64,000 bases of DNA from Pseudomonas sp. P5_109 (GCF_034009455.1 NZ_CP125380.1:3919501-3983500); one strand, 5' to 3'; positions 39,692 to 48,760 are shown, numbered from the stretch's first letter. The notes: generated from the sequence alone by a model not told the origin. Numbers and translations: made by a program.

Positions 39692-41848
39692 TTAATTCCT
39701 GCGTTGAGAGAGCACGCGCATAGCAGTGCGGCGCCCAGAAACAACTCTCCCGCCAGAAGGCGGGAGCTCGTTGGGTTCAGCGGATGGTTTCGGTACCGGG
39801 TTTTCCGGCGCCGGTGCGGGATCCGAATCCGGCTCGATGTCCGATTCCGGTGGTGGCGAATCAAACAAACCGCCTTGGCGGATCTGAGCATCCAGCGCCG
39901 CCCAGTCGTGTTCATTGAGCAGGTGCGTTTTCAGCGAACGGGCCGCATGCAGAGCGTAGGTTTCGCAGTCCGTGGCTTCGTTTGGCTCGCCCGCCTTTTT
40001 CTGCCAGACCTTGCGGTAGTGGTGCCGCCGGCTGGGGGCTTTCACTTCGGCGGTGATCTGCCTGAAGTAGTCGGGACGCACTGTCTTGTAGAAGTGCATC
40101 CGACCTGGACCGTCTCCAGTCAGCGGCAGTCGCCCCTCAATCCACAGATCCTTGGCCCGGGACGTACCGACGATGTATGGACGCAGGCCGTACTTCGAGG
40201 CCTTTTGCTCTTTGTCGGTGTCCACCCCCTGACGAGGTGCACTGAAGATTTCTTTTCGTTCATCATCCCGGCTGTTGCCTCGCTCGCTGGCCCCCTTGAT
40301 TGCCATCACGCCGCGTTGCTGATGCTTACGGCAAAACGCATAGGCTGCATCTTGTGTAACGGTGCCGTCCGAGGTGTCCAGCGAGACCGCCAGGACTTTC
40401 AGCTTCGCACCGCAGGCATGGGTGATCGGCGAGAACAGCAGCTTTTCCAGGTCCAGCCAAACGCCCTGCCCTGGCAACACCACTTCGCCGTAGATCTCAC
40501 CCCAGTAGAGCAACCATGACTCCTCGCCACGGCCCCAGGCGCGAAGAACGACCGCCAGGCGATCGTGCTGCACGTCGACACCTGCGGTGATCACCAGCCC
40601 ACCCATGGGCACGAACAGCTCCGGGTAATCCTCGGCCCGCTCCGACAGCTTGTCGGCTTCGGGGAGATCCGATTTGTACTCGTAGGCGCGACCCTGTTTC
40701 TGGTTGACGAACTTGATCAGCAGCGACAGGTTGCCCATGGCGGCCTGGTGCTCGGCGTTGAGCTGCTCGCGCACGATGTTCGCCAGGCTGGTACCAGGCA
40801 GGCACGCATAGAGTTCGTTCAGTTCGATGAACCCGGCACGGCCGGCAAAGGGTTTGGTCGCTACCCAACCGCATAATGGATCACCCGCCTCGACGGCGTT
40901 GAACACCGTGTTGCGGATGTTCTCTTTGCGCTGGTAGTCGTCCCAGATTTCTCCGCAATGTGGGCAGGCGTAGCCGGCTGTGTCGGGATCCGCACGACCA
41001 TATATTTCGTGCGGCTCGACCCCCTCATTGATGTCCAGGTATTTGATATGGGCGAAGTCCAGCACATGAGCCTGGCCGCAGGTATGACAGACAATCGGCA
41101 GCACTCGGCAATCGGTCTGTGCCAGGCGCGCTTCGGTCTTGCTCGCGCCTTTGATCGCTGGGGTTCCACCGACCAGCATTTTCGAACCCGGGTAGCGTTT
41201 CCCACGTTCTTCCAGCAGAGCGATCGCATCGCCCTGCCCCTTCACGTCATCACTGGTATCGTCCGGCTCTTCGACCACCGACAGTCCCACGGATGAGGTC
41301 GACTTCACGTTGCCGGGGGAATTCGATGCCACCAATTTGAGGAAGCCGCCCGGGAAGCTCTTATGGTCCCAGCGGTTGCCGGAGGACCGGCTGGTGTCGA
41401 CCGGCATCAACCGATTGACCTCGCTGTTCGCCATCACGCCGTGCTTTAGCTTCTCATCGTGGAAGTTCTTCCCGTCCTTTTCCTTGGCAAACAGGATCAT
41501 GATCGGCCGGGGCAGGAACTGGACAAACTTGAACAGGTACCCGATCAGGAACCAGGTCCAGCCGATCTGCGCGGCTTTCATCAGGTCCACTTCGCTGACG
41601 CGCGGATCATCCAGCGCCGCGGCAACACCGAGAAAGTACGGCGTGTAGTGGAAGTCGTACAGGCCGTGCAGCACACCGCTTTCGGCGGGCAAGTAAAACT
41701 CCGTGCTCAAGTACTCCGCCGTGGGCACATCACGCGGCGGGTTGAATTTCCCCGCTGCTGCCAACAAGCTCTGCGCCAAGTTTTCGCGCGTAGCCTGCAA
41801 TTCGCTCGGTTGTAGGTCCAGCAACTTTGGCCACCACAGATCGATCAA
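39692..41848 (-). CDS. Terminase large subunit (lambda GpA family)
   Basis: 718 residues. An atypical Walker A lies in DLMKAAQIGWTWFLIGY, Walker B is near SVGLSVVEEPDD, and a CHTCGQAHVL/CPHCGEIW zinc-like pair is present in the middle. C-terminal nuclease residues are in VDVQHDRLAVVLRAWG and SLDTSDGT. It cuts and packages phage DNA with the Nu1-like subunit. The first codon gives a 119-bp overlap with the small subunit, so a later start is possible. Confidence 0.9.
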   Translation of the reverse strand: MIDLWWPKLLDLQPSELQATRENLAQSLLAAAGKFNPPRDVPTAEYLSTEFYLPAESGVLHGLYDFHYTPYFLGVAAALDDPRVSEVDLMKAAQIGWTWFLIGYLFKFVQFLPRPIMILFAKEKDGKNFHDEKLKHGVMANSEVNRLMPVDTSRSSGNRWDHKSFPGGFLKLVASNSPGNVKSTSSVGLSVVEEPDDTSDDVKGQGDAIALLEERGKRYPGSKMLVGGTPAIKGASKTEARLAQTDCRVLPIVCHTCGQAHVLDFAHIKYLDINEGVEPHEIYGRADPDTAGYACPHCGEIWDDYQRKENIRNTVFNAVEAGDPLCGWVATKPFAGRAGFIELNELYACLPGTSLANIVREQLNAEHQAAMGNLSLLIKFVNQKQGRAYEYKSDLPEADKLSERAEDYPELFVPMGGLVITAGVDVQHDRLAVVLRAWGRGEESWLLYWGEIYGEVVLPGQGVWLDLEKLLFSPITHACGAKLKVLAVSLDTSDGTVTQDAAYAFCRKHQQRGVMAIKGASERGNSRDDERKEIFSAPRQGVDTDKEQKASKYGLRPYIVGTSRAKDLWIEGRLPLTGDGPGRMHFYKTVRPDYFRQITAEVKAPSRRHHYRKVWQKKAGEPNEATDCETYALHAARSLKTHLLNEHDWAALDAQIRQGGLFDSPPPESDIEPDSDPAPAPENPVPKPSAEPNELPPSGGRVVSGRRTAMRVLSQRRN

Positions 41849-42233
41849 CCGTGAGTTTCTGCACGTTCTCGATTTCCTGAATTAATCGTTCAACGCCGCC
41901 CAGGTATTCCCGGTTGGCAAAGGCTGACCAGTCGGACAGCACTCGCTCCGCTTCCATGCTGGGGATCAGCGACCGCAATTTCTCGTGATACAGCAGACGC
42001 CCGTTCGCCGCCTTGACCCGCCCTTCGTCAATCCGCACGGCGTTGAGTTCTTCCAACTGGCTGCCTCCGCGCCCCGCCGCCTTGTTGCGCAGGTCGCGGA
42101 TGTACGCTGTCCGGATCTCGTCCAGGCTGGCAGCCTGCCAGTCACTGATGCCCAACCCCTTCAACACATCGCGGGCATTGCGCTCGCTCATGTCCAGGTG
42201 ATCGGCTATCTCGCGCTGTGTTGGCATGGTCAT
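41730..42233 (-). CDS. Terminase small subunit (Nu1-like)
   Basis: About 167 residues. The N-terminus TQREIADHLDMSERNARDVL is the winged helix-turn-helix that binds cos or pac, followed by a coiled-coil region, as in lambda Nu1. The start may be the second Met (MPTQRE). It is divergent in composition from nothing nearby and is first of the packaging genes. Confidence 0.82.
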   Translation of the reverse strand: MTMPTQREIADHLDMSERNARDVLKGLGISDWQAASLDEIRTAYIRDLRNKAAGRGGSQLEELNAVRIDEGRVKAANGRLLYHEKLRSLIPSMEAERVLSDWSAFANREYLGGVERLIQEIENVQKLTVDRSVVAKVAGPTTERIAGYARKLGAELVGSSGEIQPAA

Positions 42234-42416
42234 CTCCTAGGACTGGACAGGAAGCGGAACCCCCTATGTCGGGTTGAATCTGCAAAAAGATCGGGGTTCG
42301 AATTACCCCAATCTCTCAGGTCGCCGGAAGGACCCATTGAAAACAGGGAAGAGGCCCCGCCCCGTGCCTGAACCGCACCAACCCAGGGCGAAAACGCTGA
42401 AGAATCGACGAAGCCC

Positions 42417-43148
42417 TCAGTCGCGAGCCATCTCGCGGGCCAATGCCCGGCGAAACAGCGGTTCGAACTCGGCAGCGGCGACGCGGTTGGCCACACCGTA
42501 GAAGTCGAAGCGACGACGATAGGTCGGACGCTTAACGAAGATCAGGATGGGCCGCGCACCGTTGCCGATACGCTGCCAAATACCCAAAGGGCCGGTGCCG
42601 TTGCCCGGGCGACCCGCAAAGTAGTCAGGGGCATTGCGATTGCGGCGTTTACTGCGAGCCGTGCGGTTAGCCATGAAGCCCGATACACGTTCGGCAGCAC
42701 CGAGGGCGGAGAGTATCTGCACGATCTGCCCACGACTGATGTTGCCGTTGCCATCCATTCGAGCGCGCCTGCCCGGTACCGCGTACATATCAGCCGGCAT
42801 CAGGCCATAGTGGATCAGCGCTTTCTCGAAGCGCTTGTGCGGACGATTGCCGCCGTCCATATGCACCGGCAAGTACTTCGATGCCGCAACACCCGAACTG
42901 GCCTCATCCTTGACCCACACGCGGGCGAACAACCGGGTGGCTGTGGCACTTCGCTTATAGATCGAGTTCAACGTCCAGCGGGTAGGACGATCAAACACCC
43001 GGGCAATCTCTTCCTTCTCTGCGATCTGCACCCGTTCGGCGGTGAAGGTCAACGCCTTGGCCGCAGCAGTTGGCACCTTGTTGCGGCTGAGCCCTCGCAG
43101 GCCCTTCACGATCTTGTCGATGTTGTCGCGCATCTCAAGCCGCATCAT
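42417..43148 (-). CDS. Phage structural protein, tail-completion-like (uncertain)
   Basis: 243 residues, basic, starting MRDNIDKIVKGLRGLSRNKVP and rich in Arg in the C-terminal half (RPTYRRRFDFYGVANRVAAAEF). This resembles HK97-gp10/minor-tail type proteins in the way it starts, but its place before the terminase genes is unusual for them. It overlaps the holin-like gene by 4 bp. A 183-bp gap without a gene separates it from the terminase. Function not secure. Confidence 0.45.
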   Translation of the reverse strand: MMRLEMRDNIDKIVKGLRGLSRNKVPTAAAKALTFTAERVQIAEKEEIARVFDRPTRWTLNSIYKRSATATRLFARVWVKDEASSGVAASKYLPVHMDGGNRPHKRFEKALIHYGLMPADMYAVPGRRARMDGNGNISRGQIVQILSALGAAERVSGFMANRTARSKRRNRNAPDYFAGRPGNGTGPLGIWQRIGNGARPILIFVKRPTYRRRFDFYGVANRVAAAEFEPLFRRALAREMARD

Positions 43149-43492
43149 TGCCCTGGTTCGCCGCCAGTGGCGGACGACTCGTTAACGCCCAGACGCTTGG
43201 CGGCCCATCGCTCGTACAGCCCGATGGCGACATCAGCCCCGGCCATGGCAGTCAGGCAACCCAAGGCCCCTGCTGTCCAGATCGTCATGCCGGCGCCGAT
43301 CATCAACATCATGGCCGACACGCCGCAGACGATACAGGCACCGGACCGAAGGGCCAGGCGTCGTAACAACACCCAGCCTCGTGCTCCATCCTTGTCCGCT
43401 CGCCACATCTCGCCCGACACGCCACCGACCAGGGCCAGGACGATCACTAACCAGATTGGCATCTCTGCCAGCGCTTGCTGCTCGTTCGTCAT
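43145..43492 (-). CDS. Holin-like membrane protein
   Basis: 115 residues from ATG 43490-43492 with GGAG upstream. Hydrophobic segments lie at about residues 12-26 and 45-82 (CIVCGVSAMMLMIGAGMTIW and following), with a charged N-terminal stretch and C-terminal tail. This is the layout of phage holin superfamily III proteins. As first gene after the Q-like gene and a terminator, it heads the late operon, as in other lambda-like phages that place lysis genes before packaging genes. Confidence 0.55.
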   Translation of the reverse strand: MTNEQQALAEMPIWLVIVLALVGGVSGEMWRADKDGARGWVLLRRLALRSGACIVCGVSAMMLMIGAGMTIWTAGALGCLTAMAGADVAIGLYERWAAKRLGVNESSATGGEPGQ

Positions 43493-43511
43493 CGCCCTAC
43501 TCCATAAACGC

Positions 43512-43537
43512 AAAAACCCGGCGCAATGGCCGGGTTT
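43512..43537 (-). terminator. Rho-independent terminator before the late operon
   Basis: On the minus strand AACCCGGCCATTGCGCCGGG then TTTTTGC: a GC stem and T-run. It should stop transcripts from the late promoter region unless antiterminated, as expected downstream of a Q-type gene. Confidence 0.8.
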
Positions 43538-44018
43538 GGTGTGTGGTGCCTGCCGCTCTCTGCGGTCGCACCTATCGAAGATGGGTACTTTTTACAGGTG
43601 GATTCTCATGGCAGCAACCCTACTTTAATGCCACCCGGTGAATAAGTGGGTAACGCAGGGTGAACGTCTAGCGAATGTCGGTGAATACATCACCTCGGCT
43701 ATCGCTTCTGTTGCCCTGTCCTACCTGTCCCACTACTCAAAATCGAAGTGGGACAGCTACAGGCGCCTAAATTCGGGGCTCTGACCTACTGTCCTACCTT
43801 ATTTAACTTTTCCTTGTGTATAGACAGAAAGCTAAAAGCACGCGTGCGCGCCATGGGCGCGACTACGTGCCCGCTATGCTTACGTGTGCATGGTGCGGGC
43901 AAAGGTTGGACAGTAGGACAGGCCAGCAACGGCGCGGCCTGCACTTGTCCGACTACCTTAAACGGCAGTCGGACAAGGCCGGACAGTAGGACAACAACAA
44001 CCGGAGTGACGCTAGGGG
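43538..44018. other. Non-coding region with repeated GGACAGTAGGACA motif
   Basis: About 480 bp without a convincing gene, between the Q-like gene and the late operon. GGACAGTAGGACA occurs at 43908-43920 and 43981-43993. Its inverse form TACTGTCC is at 43787-43794 and a related CTGTCCTACCTGTCCC is at 43716-43731. The late promoter and Q site should lie here, and the repeats may be protein-binding sites or leftover coding sequence. Confidence 0.4.
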
Positions 44019-44384
44019 TCATGCAGCCTTCCCCATCAGCAAGCCATCGATGCTCACATGGGCATCATGCAGCCGGCGGTAGTAGGTCGGCGCGCTGCAT
44101 CCGCAGTGCAACATCTTCTGTGAGAGAAAGCTTTCGTGGTTGCAGTAGTGCTCCATCACCACCAAGGCAAGCTCTGGCGCCAGGTGCTTGTTGACGATCA
44201 GCTCAATATCCGCCGATTCGTCCAACAGCACCCGACTACCCCGAGTGCCACGTATCAGCTCGCCCTTGCACTCCATCAACATGGCAATCATGTTGCCTCC
44301 GCTCGCACCACCATAAGTTTCAGGAATTGGCGAATGCAGATCCTGCGCCCAGAGCTTAAGCATTTCATCGATTCGCTTAATCAA
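44019..44384 (-). CDS. Antitermination protein Q-like
   Basis: 121 residues. The C-terminal half LAPELALVVMEHYCNHESFL plus CGCSAPTYYRRLHDAHVSID fits short Q-type phage antiterminators (PF06530-like). Position supports it: last gene of the early minus-strand operon, facing a 500-bp region and a terminator before the late genes. It would let RNA polymerase read through into the late operon. Confidence 0.55.
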   Translation of the reverse strand: MIKRIDEMLKLWAQDLHSPIPETYGGASGGNMIAMLMECKGELIRGTRGSRVLLDESADIELIVNKHLAPELALVVMEHYCNHESFLSQKMLHCGCSAPTYYRRLHDAHVSIDGLLMGKAA

Positions 44385-46593
44385 AGCAAGGCTCCTCTAC
44401 CACCGCCTGCTGCAATGCAGCCGCACGCGCCCACGTTGCAGGCTTCTGATAGGCCCACTGTCGGACACCGCTTTTTGCCAACGCCGGCATACGCTTCTTC
44501 CGCCAGCCCAGCCGGTGCATGATCGCGCCGACTCGCATTTGTTCAGGCTTACCCCAATGACCAAAATCCAGTTTGAGAGCCTGGGTCAAGATCTCGTTGC
44601 CGGTGGCGGTTTCGCCGATCTGCGACTCCTCCAACCAGGTCAGAATCGGCCCTTCCCACTCGTCCACAACAAAGCGCTCATCCTGTGCTTCGGCGAACAT
44701 CCATGACTCATCCTTCGTCACCCACCAGATATCGCCAGCCTCGAAGCAGAACACCGCTTCAGCCCACAGCTGGTCACGGATCTCGCGCAGTTGTTCCAGG
44801 TCGACCTTGTTGCAGAACACCGGCCAGTAACGGCGGTTGCCGGTGGCGTCCTTAAGGTATTCCTCTTGGTTGGTGGTACCCACGAACACACACTGGCGTG
44901 GCACATCGTTTGTTCTGCGGCCGTAGCTCTCGCGATAGGTGTCGGTGGACGCCGAGAAGAACTGCTTGGCCTTGGTGCTCTCAGCCTTGTTGAAACTGTC
45001 CAGCTCCCCCAGCTCGACAATCCATTTGCCGCGAATTGCCTGAAAGCTGTCCTTGTCGCCGAGGGCAAAAGGCGTGTCCATAAACCACTCGCCGCCAAGA
45101 ATGCCCATGGCCGTGGACTTACCTTCACCCTGCCCGCCTTCGAGGATCATCACCGAGTCGGCCTTGCAGCCTGGGCGCATCACCCGAGCCACCGCAGAGA
45201 TCGGCCAACGCTTGCCGACCTTGGCGGAATACTCGCTGGCCTGGACGCCCAGCACATCGGTCAACCAGCTTTCCAGCCGGGGCACCCGGTCCCACTCCAG
45301 CTTCTCCAGGTACTCGCGCACCGGGTGAAAAGAATGATCGTGGGCAACCACGCTGACCGCCTCGATCACATGGGACGCTTTCACTCGCAAGTTGTACTGC
45401 TGCGCGAGCCATTTCATCACCCGCATGTCATCGATGTCGGCCCAATCCCCGGCACCGCCACCAAAGGGTGCGGACCGCAGTTTGACGATCTTGGAGCTGA
45501 ACACGCTGTAACCGATCACGCCGGCCCAGCGCTCGTCATTTCCCAGGATCAGCTCGACATTCTGCATGTGCGCAATCAGGGAGCCGTTTTCGGTGCGGGC
45601 CAGTTGATCCTTCCAGCCACCAGCTGCAGGAGGCTTGACCACCGCCAACACCTGGCGACGGACAGCCTCCAAACCTTCGGCAACGTGCAGGTCGTTGAAG
45701 TCGGTCCACTTGGTCTCACGCTCACCCGAGAAGACAGGTGCGACCACCTGACCACCGACGATCAACGCTGCGTTGCTGGCTTTCTCTTCCCCGGGATTCC
45801 AAGGCTCACCATTGGGGCGCTTGGTTTTCCAATCATCGTCCCGACAGAGAATCAGCGGACAACCGGGGAAACGCTCGCGCATGGCCTTGGAGACAGGGAG
45901 TAAGTTGCCCGCGTCGAACGCGATTGCGACCGTCAGCGACGTCGCCATGTGCAAGCTGGCACCCGTGGCGTAGCCCTCACACACCAGCACCGGCTCACCG
46001 GGTTCAGGGTGCGGGCCAATCAAATGGAAGGCACCCTCTTTCGACATGCCGTAAGGCCAGTAAGCCTTGTCGCGCCCGGTGTCGTCTTGCTTTTCCGGAA
46101 AAATCACCTGCAGACCGACAATCTGATCCCGCACGTTACACATAGGCACTAAAAATGCGCCGGTACGGGGCGCATAACGAACCTTGAAGCCGACAATCTG
46201 CTTTCGATCCAGATAAGCACTTTTGCCCTTCTCAGGCATGCGTTTGAACAGACCTGTAGCACGGTTGGCCGCTCGACGTGCAGCGTTGGCTGCGATCTCA
46301 GTAGCCTTGCGCTTTGCCTCTTCCTGACGAGCGCGCATAACCTCGCGCTCTTCGGGGCTCATACGTCCAGCCTTTACCTTAATTTTCTGGGTCTCGCCGG
46401 AACGCCAGTCACCGAAGCTGCCGAAGATCAGCGTTTCGTTTTTCTCGGTCCGGTGCTCATGGACTACATACCAGCCGTTCTTTTCCTTGCCCTTGTCCTG
46501 GGAGGTTTTGCAGCGGGTCAATTTGCCGAATACCAACGGTTGCTCAGGCTCGAGGCCGTAATCTGCGAATTGCCCCAATACTTCATCGAGCAT
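44377..46593 (-). CDS. Phage primase-helicase: TOPRIM + VapE (D5-type ATPase)
   Basis: 738 residues from ATG 46591-46593 (GGGAGG 6 bp upstream). The N-terminal section has TOPRIM-type segments (EPVLVCEGYATGASLHMA, PLILCRDDD). The C-terminal half is a virulence-associated-E ATPase: Walker A in LEGGQGEGKSTAMGIL, Walker B in WIVELGELDSFNKAE, and VFVGTTNQEEYLKDATGNRRYWPV as sensor. It synthesises primers and unwinds the phage origin. It overlaps its neighbours on both sides by about 10 bp. Confidence 0.87.
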   Translation of the reverse strand: MLDEVLGQFADYGLEPEQPLVFGKLTRCKTSQDKGKEKNGWYVVHEHRTEKNETLIFGSFGDWRSGETQKIKVKAGRMSPEEREVMRARQEEAKRKATEIAANAARRAANRATGLFKRMPEKGKSAYLDRKQIVGFKVRYAPRTGAFLVPMCNVRDQIVGLQVIFPEKQDDTGRDKAYWPYGMSKEGAFHLIGPHPEPGEPVLVCEGYATGASLHMATSLTVAIAFDAGNLLPVSKAMRERFPGCPLILCRDDDWKTKRPNGEPWNPGEEKASNAALIVGGQVVAPVFSGERETKWTDFNDLHVAEGLEAVRRQVLAVVKPPAAGGWKDQLARTENGSLIAHMQNVELILGNDERWAGVIGYSVFSSKIVKLRSAPFGGGAGDWADIDDMRVMKWLAQQYNLRVKASHVIEAVSVVAHDHSFHPVREYLEKLEWDRVPRLESWLTDVLGVQASEYSAKVGKRWPISAVARVMRPGCKADSVMILEGGQGEGKSTAMGILGGEWFMDTPFALGDKDSFQAIRGKWIVELGELDSFNKAESTKAKQFFSASTDTYRESYGRRTNDVPRQCVFVGTTNQEEYLKDATGNRRYWPVFCNKVDLEQLREIRDQLWAEAVFCFEAGDIWWVTKDESWMFAEAQDERFVVDEWEGPILTWLEESQIGETATGNEILTQALKLDFGHWGKPEQMRVGAIMHRLGWRKKRMPALAKSGVRQWAYQKPATWARAAALQQAVVEEPCFD

Positions 46594-46810
46594 GGCGGGC
46601 CTCCCTCGATTCAACAACGGACTGGCAAACAACACACAGATCGCAACCCAATAGGGCAAGCCGGCGAGCCTCCGGTATCGGATCGTCGCAACTTACGCAA
46701 AACAGGAAAGAATGCGCCGCCAACACAGGCTTGGCGGCGTTGCGTGCAGCGAGGGCTTGATCAAGATGGTCCTGAACCAGGTCATTCGCAAAATCAGCAA
46801 TATCAGCCAT
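46583..46810 (-). CDS. TraR/DksA-type zinc-finger protein
   Basis: 75 residues from ATG 46808-46810. FCVSCDDPIPEARR and LLGCDLCVVCQ carry the four Cys of the C4 zinc finger of DksA/TraR. The N-terminal helix is short, as in phage versions. TraR binds the secondary channel of RNA polymerase without ppGpp and shifts promoter choice. It lies between CII-like and primase genes in the early operon. Confidence 0.75.
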   Translation of the reverse strand: MADIADFANDLVQDHLDQALAARNAAKPVLAAHSFLFCVSCDDPIPEARRLALLGCDLCVVCQSVVESREARHAR

Positions 46811-47321
46811 GGTCAGCCACCCGCGTTGTCTGATTGACGTACGTGGCTCGGTTGAACATCCCCAGAAGCCCTTGAATGCCGCGAAACACCTGCAGGCGAA
46901 TCTCGGCCAGTTCACGATCCGTCACTACACCGTCGCCAATGCTCTTGGCCCAGGTATCAGCCAGATCCGCGACCTGTCTGAAGTACTCTGCAATGCCCGT
47001 AGTCAACGTCTCAGGCATGTCGTTGGTATAAGCCTCGGCCAACTCCTGCCAAGTCGTGTCGCCGACCAACGCATGCACTGCATCGAGAATGCGGCGATCC
47101 TTGGTCAGTTCGAGAATTTCGCCAAACTCCTGGATGTTCACAGAGTGGCTGGGATGGGTGGGTGAAAGTTTGTGTTGCAGCGTGGTGGGGTTTCTGCCGG
47201 TGGTGACGGCAATTGCAGCGGCGCCACCTGGGTAATCCCGGGCAGCATGGTAAAGCGCTAGATCGAGCGGCAGGACTTCCCGCTGCGCCCGTTCGATACA
47301 ACTCAGAGCGATTCGGCTCAT
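46803..47321 (-). CDS. Phage regulatory protein CII-like (CP76 family)
   Basis: 172 residues from ATG 47319-47321, AAGGA upstream. RDYPGGAAAIAVTTGRNPTTLQHKLSP is a helix-turn-helix of the Phage_CP76 regulators, common in Pseudomonas prophages, followed by a helical oligomerisation tail (EYFRQVADLADTWAKSIGDG). It sits after cro, the CII place, so it may promote lysogeny. It is expressed from the cro-side promoter. Confidence 0.75.
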   Translation of the reverse strand: MSRIALSCIERAQREVLPLDLALYHAARDYPGGAAAIAVTTGRNPTTLQHKLSPTHPSHSVNIQEFGEILELTKDRRILDAVHALVGDTTWQELAEAYTNDMPETLTTGIAEYFRQVADLADTWAKSIGDGVVTDRELAEIRLQVFRGIQGLLGMFNRATYVNQTTRVADHG

Positions 47322-47656
47322 GGCATTAATCCTTGAAGTTGCCAGTGCCGCGCGACATGCAGTGGTGATACATTTGCCGCGTGGCTTGAAAGGGCCCAAA
47401 CGCCGGCTAGATCTACAGGATCGACACCGGCACCGTGCCGGGGCGAACAATCCATTGTTCACCCCAGGCGCAACAGCTGCTCTATCTGTGGTGGAAAAGG
47501 CAGCAACACCAAGGCATCCGTGCCTTGGAAATCGCGGTAACGGTCGACGGTTCGCATGTGGTGTGCCCGCCTACCTTTACCGTGCCCCGGCAGCACTGTG
47601 GTGGTGTGTGCCAGGAGGAACTGGGCGGCCCTTGGGTCGCCTTTTTTCTAGCTATG
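47322..47656. other. Gap between CII-like and Cro genes
   Basis: 335 bp without a convincing gene. A plus-strand frame from GTG 47435 (RTIHCSPQAQQLLYLWWKRQ) is protein-like but unsupported by a ribosome-binding site. A plus-strand hairpin with T6 at about 47623-47647 (GGCGGCCCTTGGGTCGCC then TTTTTT) could end an antisense transcript or attenuate. The CII-like gene may have its own promoter here. Confidence 0.35.
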
Positions 47657-47917
47657 CTATGCAGCAGCTTTGTGCAGTGCCGATTCATTGAGCAACCAGG
47701 TGGCCTCAAACGAATTACCTTTTTGCTTTGCAGCGGTCGCCAATAGCACCGCGTATCTGGTTTCACCTGTGTAGTCCGTTCGCGGAAGACTGGCCGCCTG
47801 ACGCCACTTGTTGAGCGCCTGATAACTCCTATCGCAAACCTTAGCGGCGGCCCCAATGCCACCTACTGCTTCAAAAGCGAACGCAACTGCATTCGGAAAA
47901 TCTGCGGGGTCCAACAT
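47657..47917 (-). CDS. Cro-like repressor (YdaS/Cro family)
   Basis: 86 residues with AGGAGG 6 bp before the ATG. NAVAFAFEAVGGIGAAAKVC followed by DRSYQALNKWRQAASLPRTDY is the helix-turn-helix of YdaS/Cro-type proteins. It is divergent from cI, with two palindromic operators between them. It would switch off cI and begin lytic growth. Confidence 0.8.
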   Translation of the reverse strand: MLDPADFPNAVAFAFEAVGGIGAAAKVCDRSYQALNKWRQAASLPRTDYTGETRYAVLLATAAKQKGNSFEATWLLNESALHKAAA

Positions 47918-47930
47918 GGCAACCTCCTTT

Positions 47931-47949
47931 TATCAACTTCTGGTTGATA
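47931..47949. promoter_or_regulatory. Operator O1 (cI/cro), palindrome
   Basis: TATCAACTTCTGGTTGATA: 7-bp inverted arms around 5 bp. It lies 14 bp upstream of the cro start, overlapping the likely cro -10 (minus-strand TTGCGC-17-TAATAT). Confidence 0.75.
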
Positions 47950-47987
47950 TTAAACCTCAACTGACTATTGCGCAAGCTCCGTGGCAC

Positions 47988-48006
47988 TCTCAACCTATGG
48001 TTGATA
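47988..48006. promoter_or_regulatory. Operator O2 overlapping the cI start
   Basis: TCTCAACCTATGGTTGATA repeats the O1 layout with one arm mismatch and the same 5-bp spacer. It covers the cI start codon (47997), so binding should block cI expression. A weaker half-match (CCTCAACTGACTATTG, 47955-47970) lies between the two. Confidence 0.65.
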
Positions 48007-48728
48007 AAAATGCATTACGCGCCGCTTTCAGCTCGCGCTTACACGAAGCCCTCGACGATGCCGGCGTACGCAGCCGGGGTCGTGGCGTGGACATCCATCG
48101 TCAGTTGAAGAGCTTAGGGGTCGAAAAGACCACGCAAGCAATTAGCAAATGGCTCAACGGCGAGGCAATAGCCGAAGCGGACAGTATGGTTACACTGTGC
48201 TCGTGGTTGAAGGTACGAAGGGAGTGGCTGGAATACGGCGTGCTGCCTAAGGAATTAACCGGCGAAACCAATGTACGCCCGCTTGTTGCCGGAGATGAGA
48301 GCAACGTCAGCGAAATTAATCGGCGGTTTGGAAAGGTTCCGTTGATTTCTTGGGTTCAAGCAGGGGCATGGTGCGAGGCGATTTCAAATTTTGAGTCGTA
48401 TGATGCCGATTCATGGCTTTCGTGCCCTGTTCCTATTAGCAACCACGGATACGCACTCAAAGTCCTAGGGGACTCAATGACAAATCCTGGGCCGGGGCGT
48501 AGCTACCCTACCGGCTGTATCATTTTTGTCGATCCAGAGGCGGAAACCAAGACAGGGGATCGTGTGATCGCTAGGTTGCCACGTACTAATGAAGCTACGT
48601 TCAAGGTCCTTGTGGAAGATGCCGGACGACAGTTCTTGAAACCAATAAACCCTCAATACCCTATAATACTAATAACTGAGGAAACCCATATATGCGGGAA
48701 AGTTGTGGGATCTTTTATACCAGAGTAA
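47997..48728 (+). CDS. CI-type repressor with S24 (LexA) peptidase
   Basis: 243 residues from ATG 47997. The N-terminal helix-turn-helix lies within residues 31-56 (HRQLKSLGVEKTTQAISKWLNG). The S24 domain starts near residue 112: the Ala122-Gly123 cleavage site (VQAGAWCE), Ser160 in GDSM, and Lys203 in ATFK are all present. RecA-stimulated self-cleavage on DNA damage should induce the prophage. It is divergent from cro; the ATPase/HNH pair follows 32 bp downstream on the same transcript. Confidence 0.92.
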   Translation: MVDKNALRAAFSSRLHEALDDAGVRSRGRGVDIHRQLKSLGVEKTTQAISKWLNGEAIAEADSMVTLCSWLKVRREWLEYGVLPKELTGETNVRPLVAGDESNVSEINRRFGKVPLISWVQAGAWCEAISNFESYDADSWLSCPVPISNHGYALKVLGDSMTNPGPGRSYPTGCIIFVDPEAETKTGDRVIARLPRTNEATFKVLVEDAGRQFLKPINPQYPIILITEETHICGKVVGSFIPE

Positions 48729-48760
48729 TTCTATTACCTAAATAGCTGGAAGCTTACAAC

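Noticed and set aside
42274..42501. Small plus-strand ORF in the terminase upstream gap
   Set aside because: No ribosome-binding site and overlaps the 3' end of the supported gene at 42417.
47435..47746. Plus-strand 103-codon ORF between CII-like and Cro genes
   Set aside because: Somewhat protein-like but no ribosome-binding site, overlaps the Cro gene and a hairpin lies inside it; mentioned only in the gap entry.
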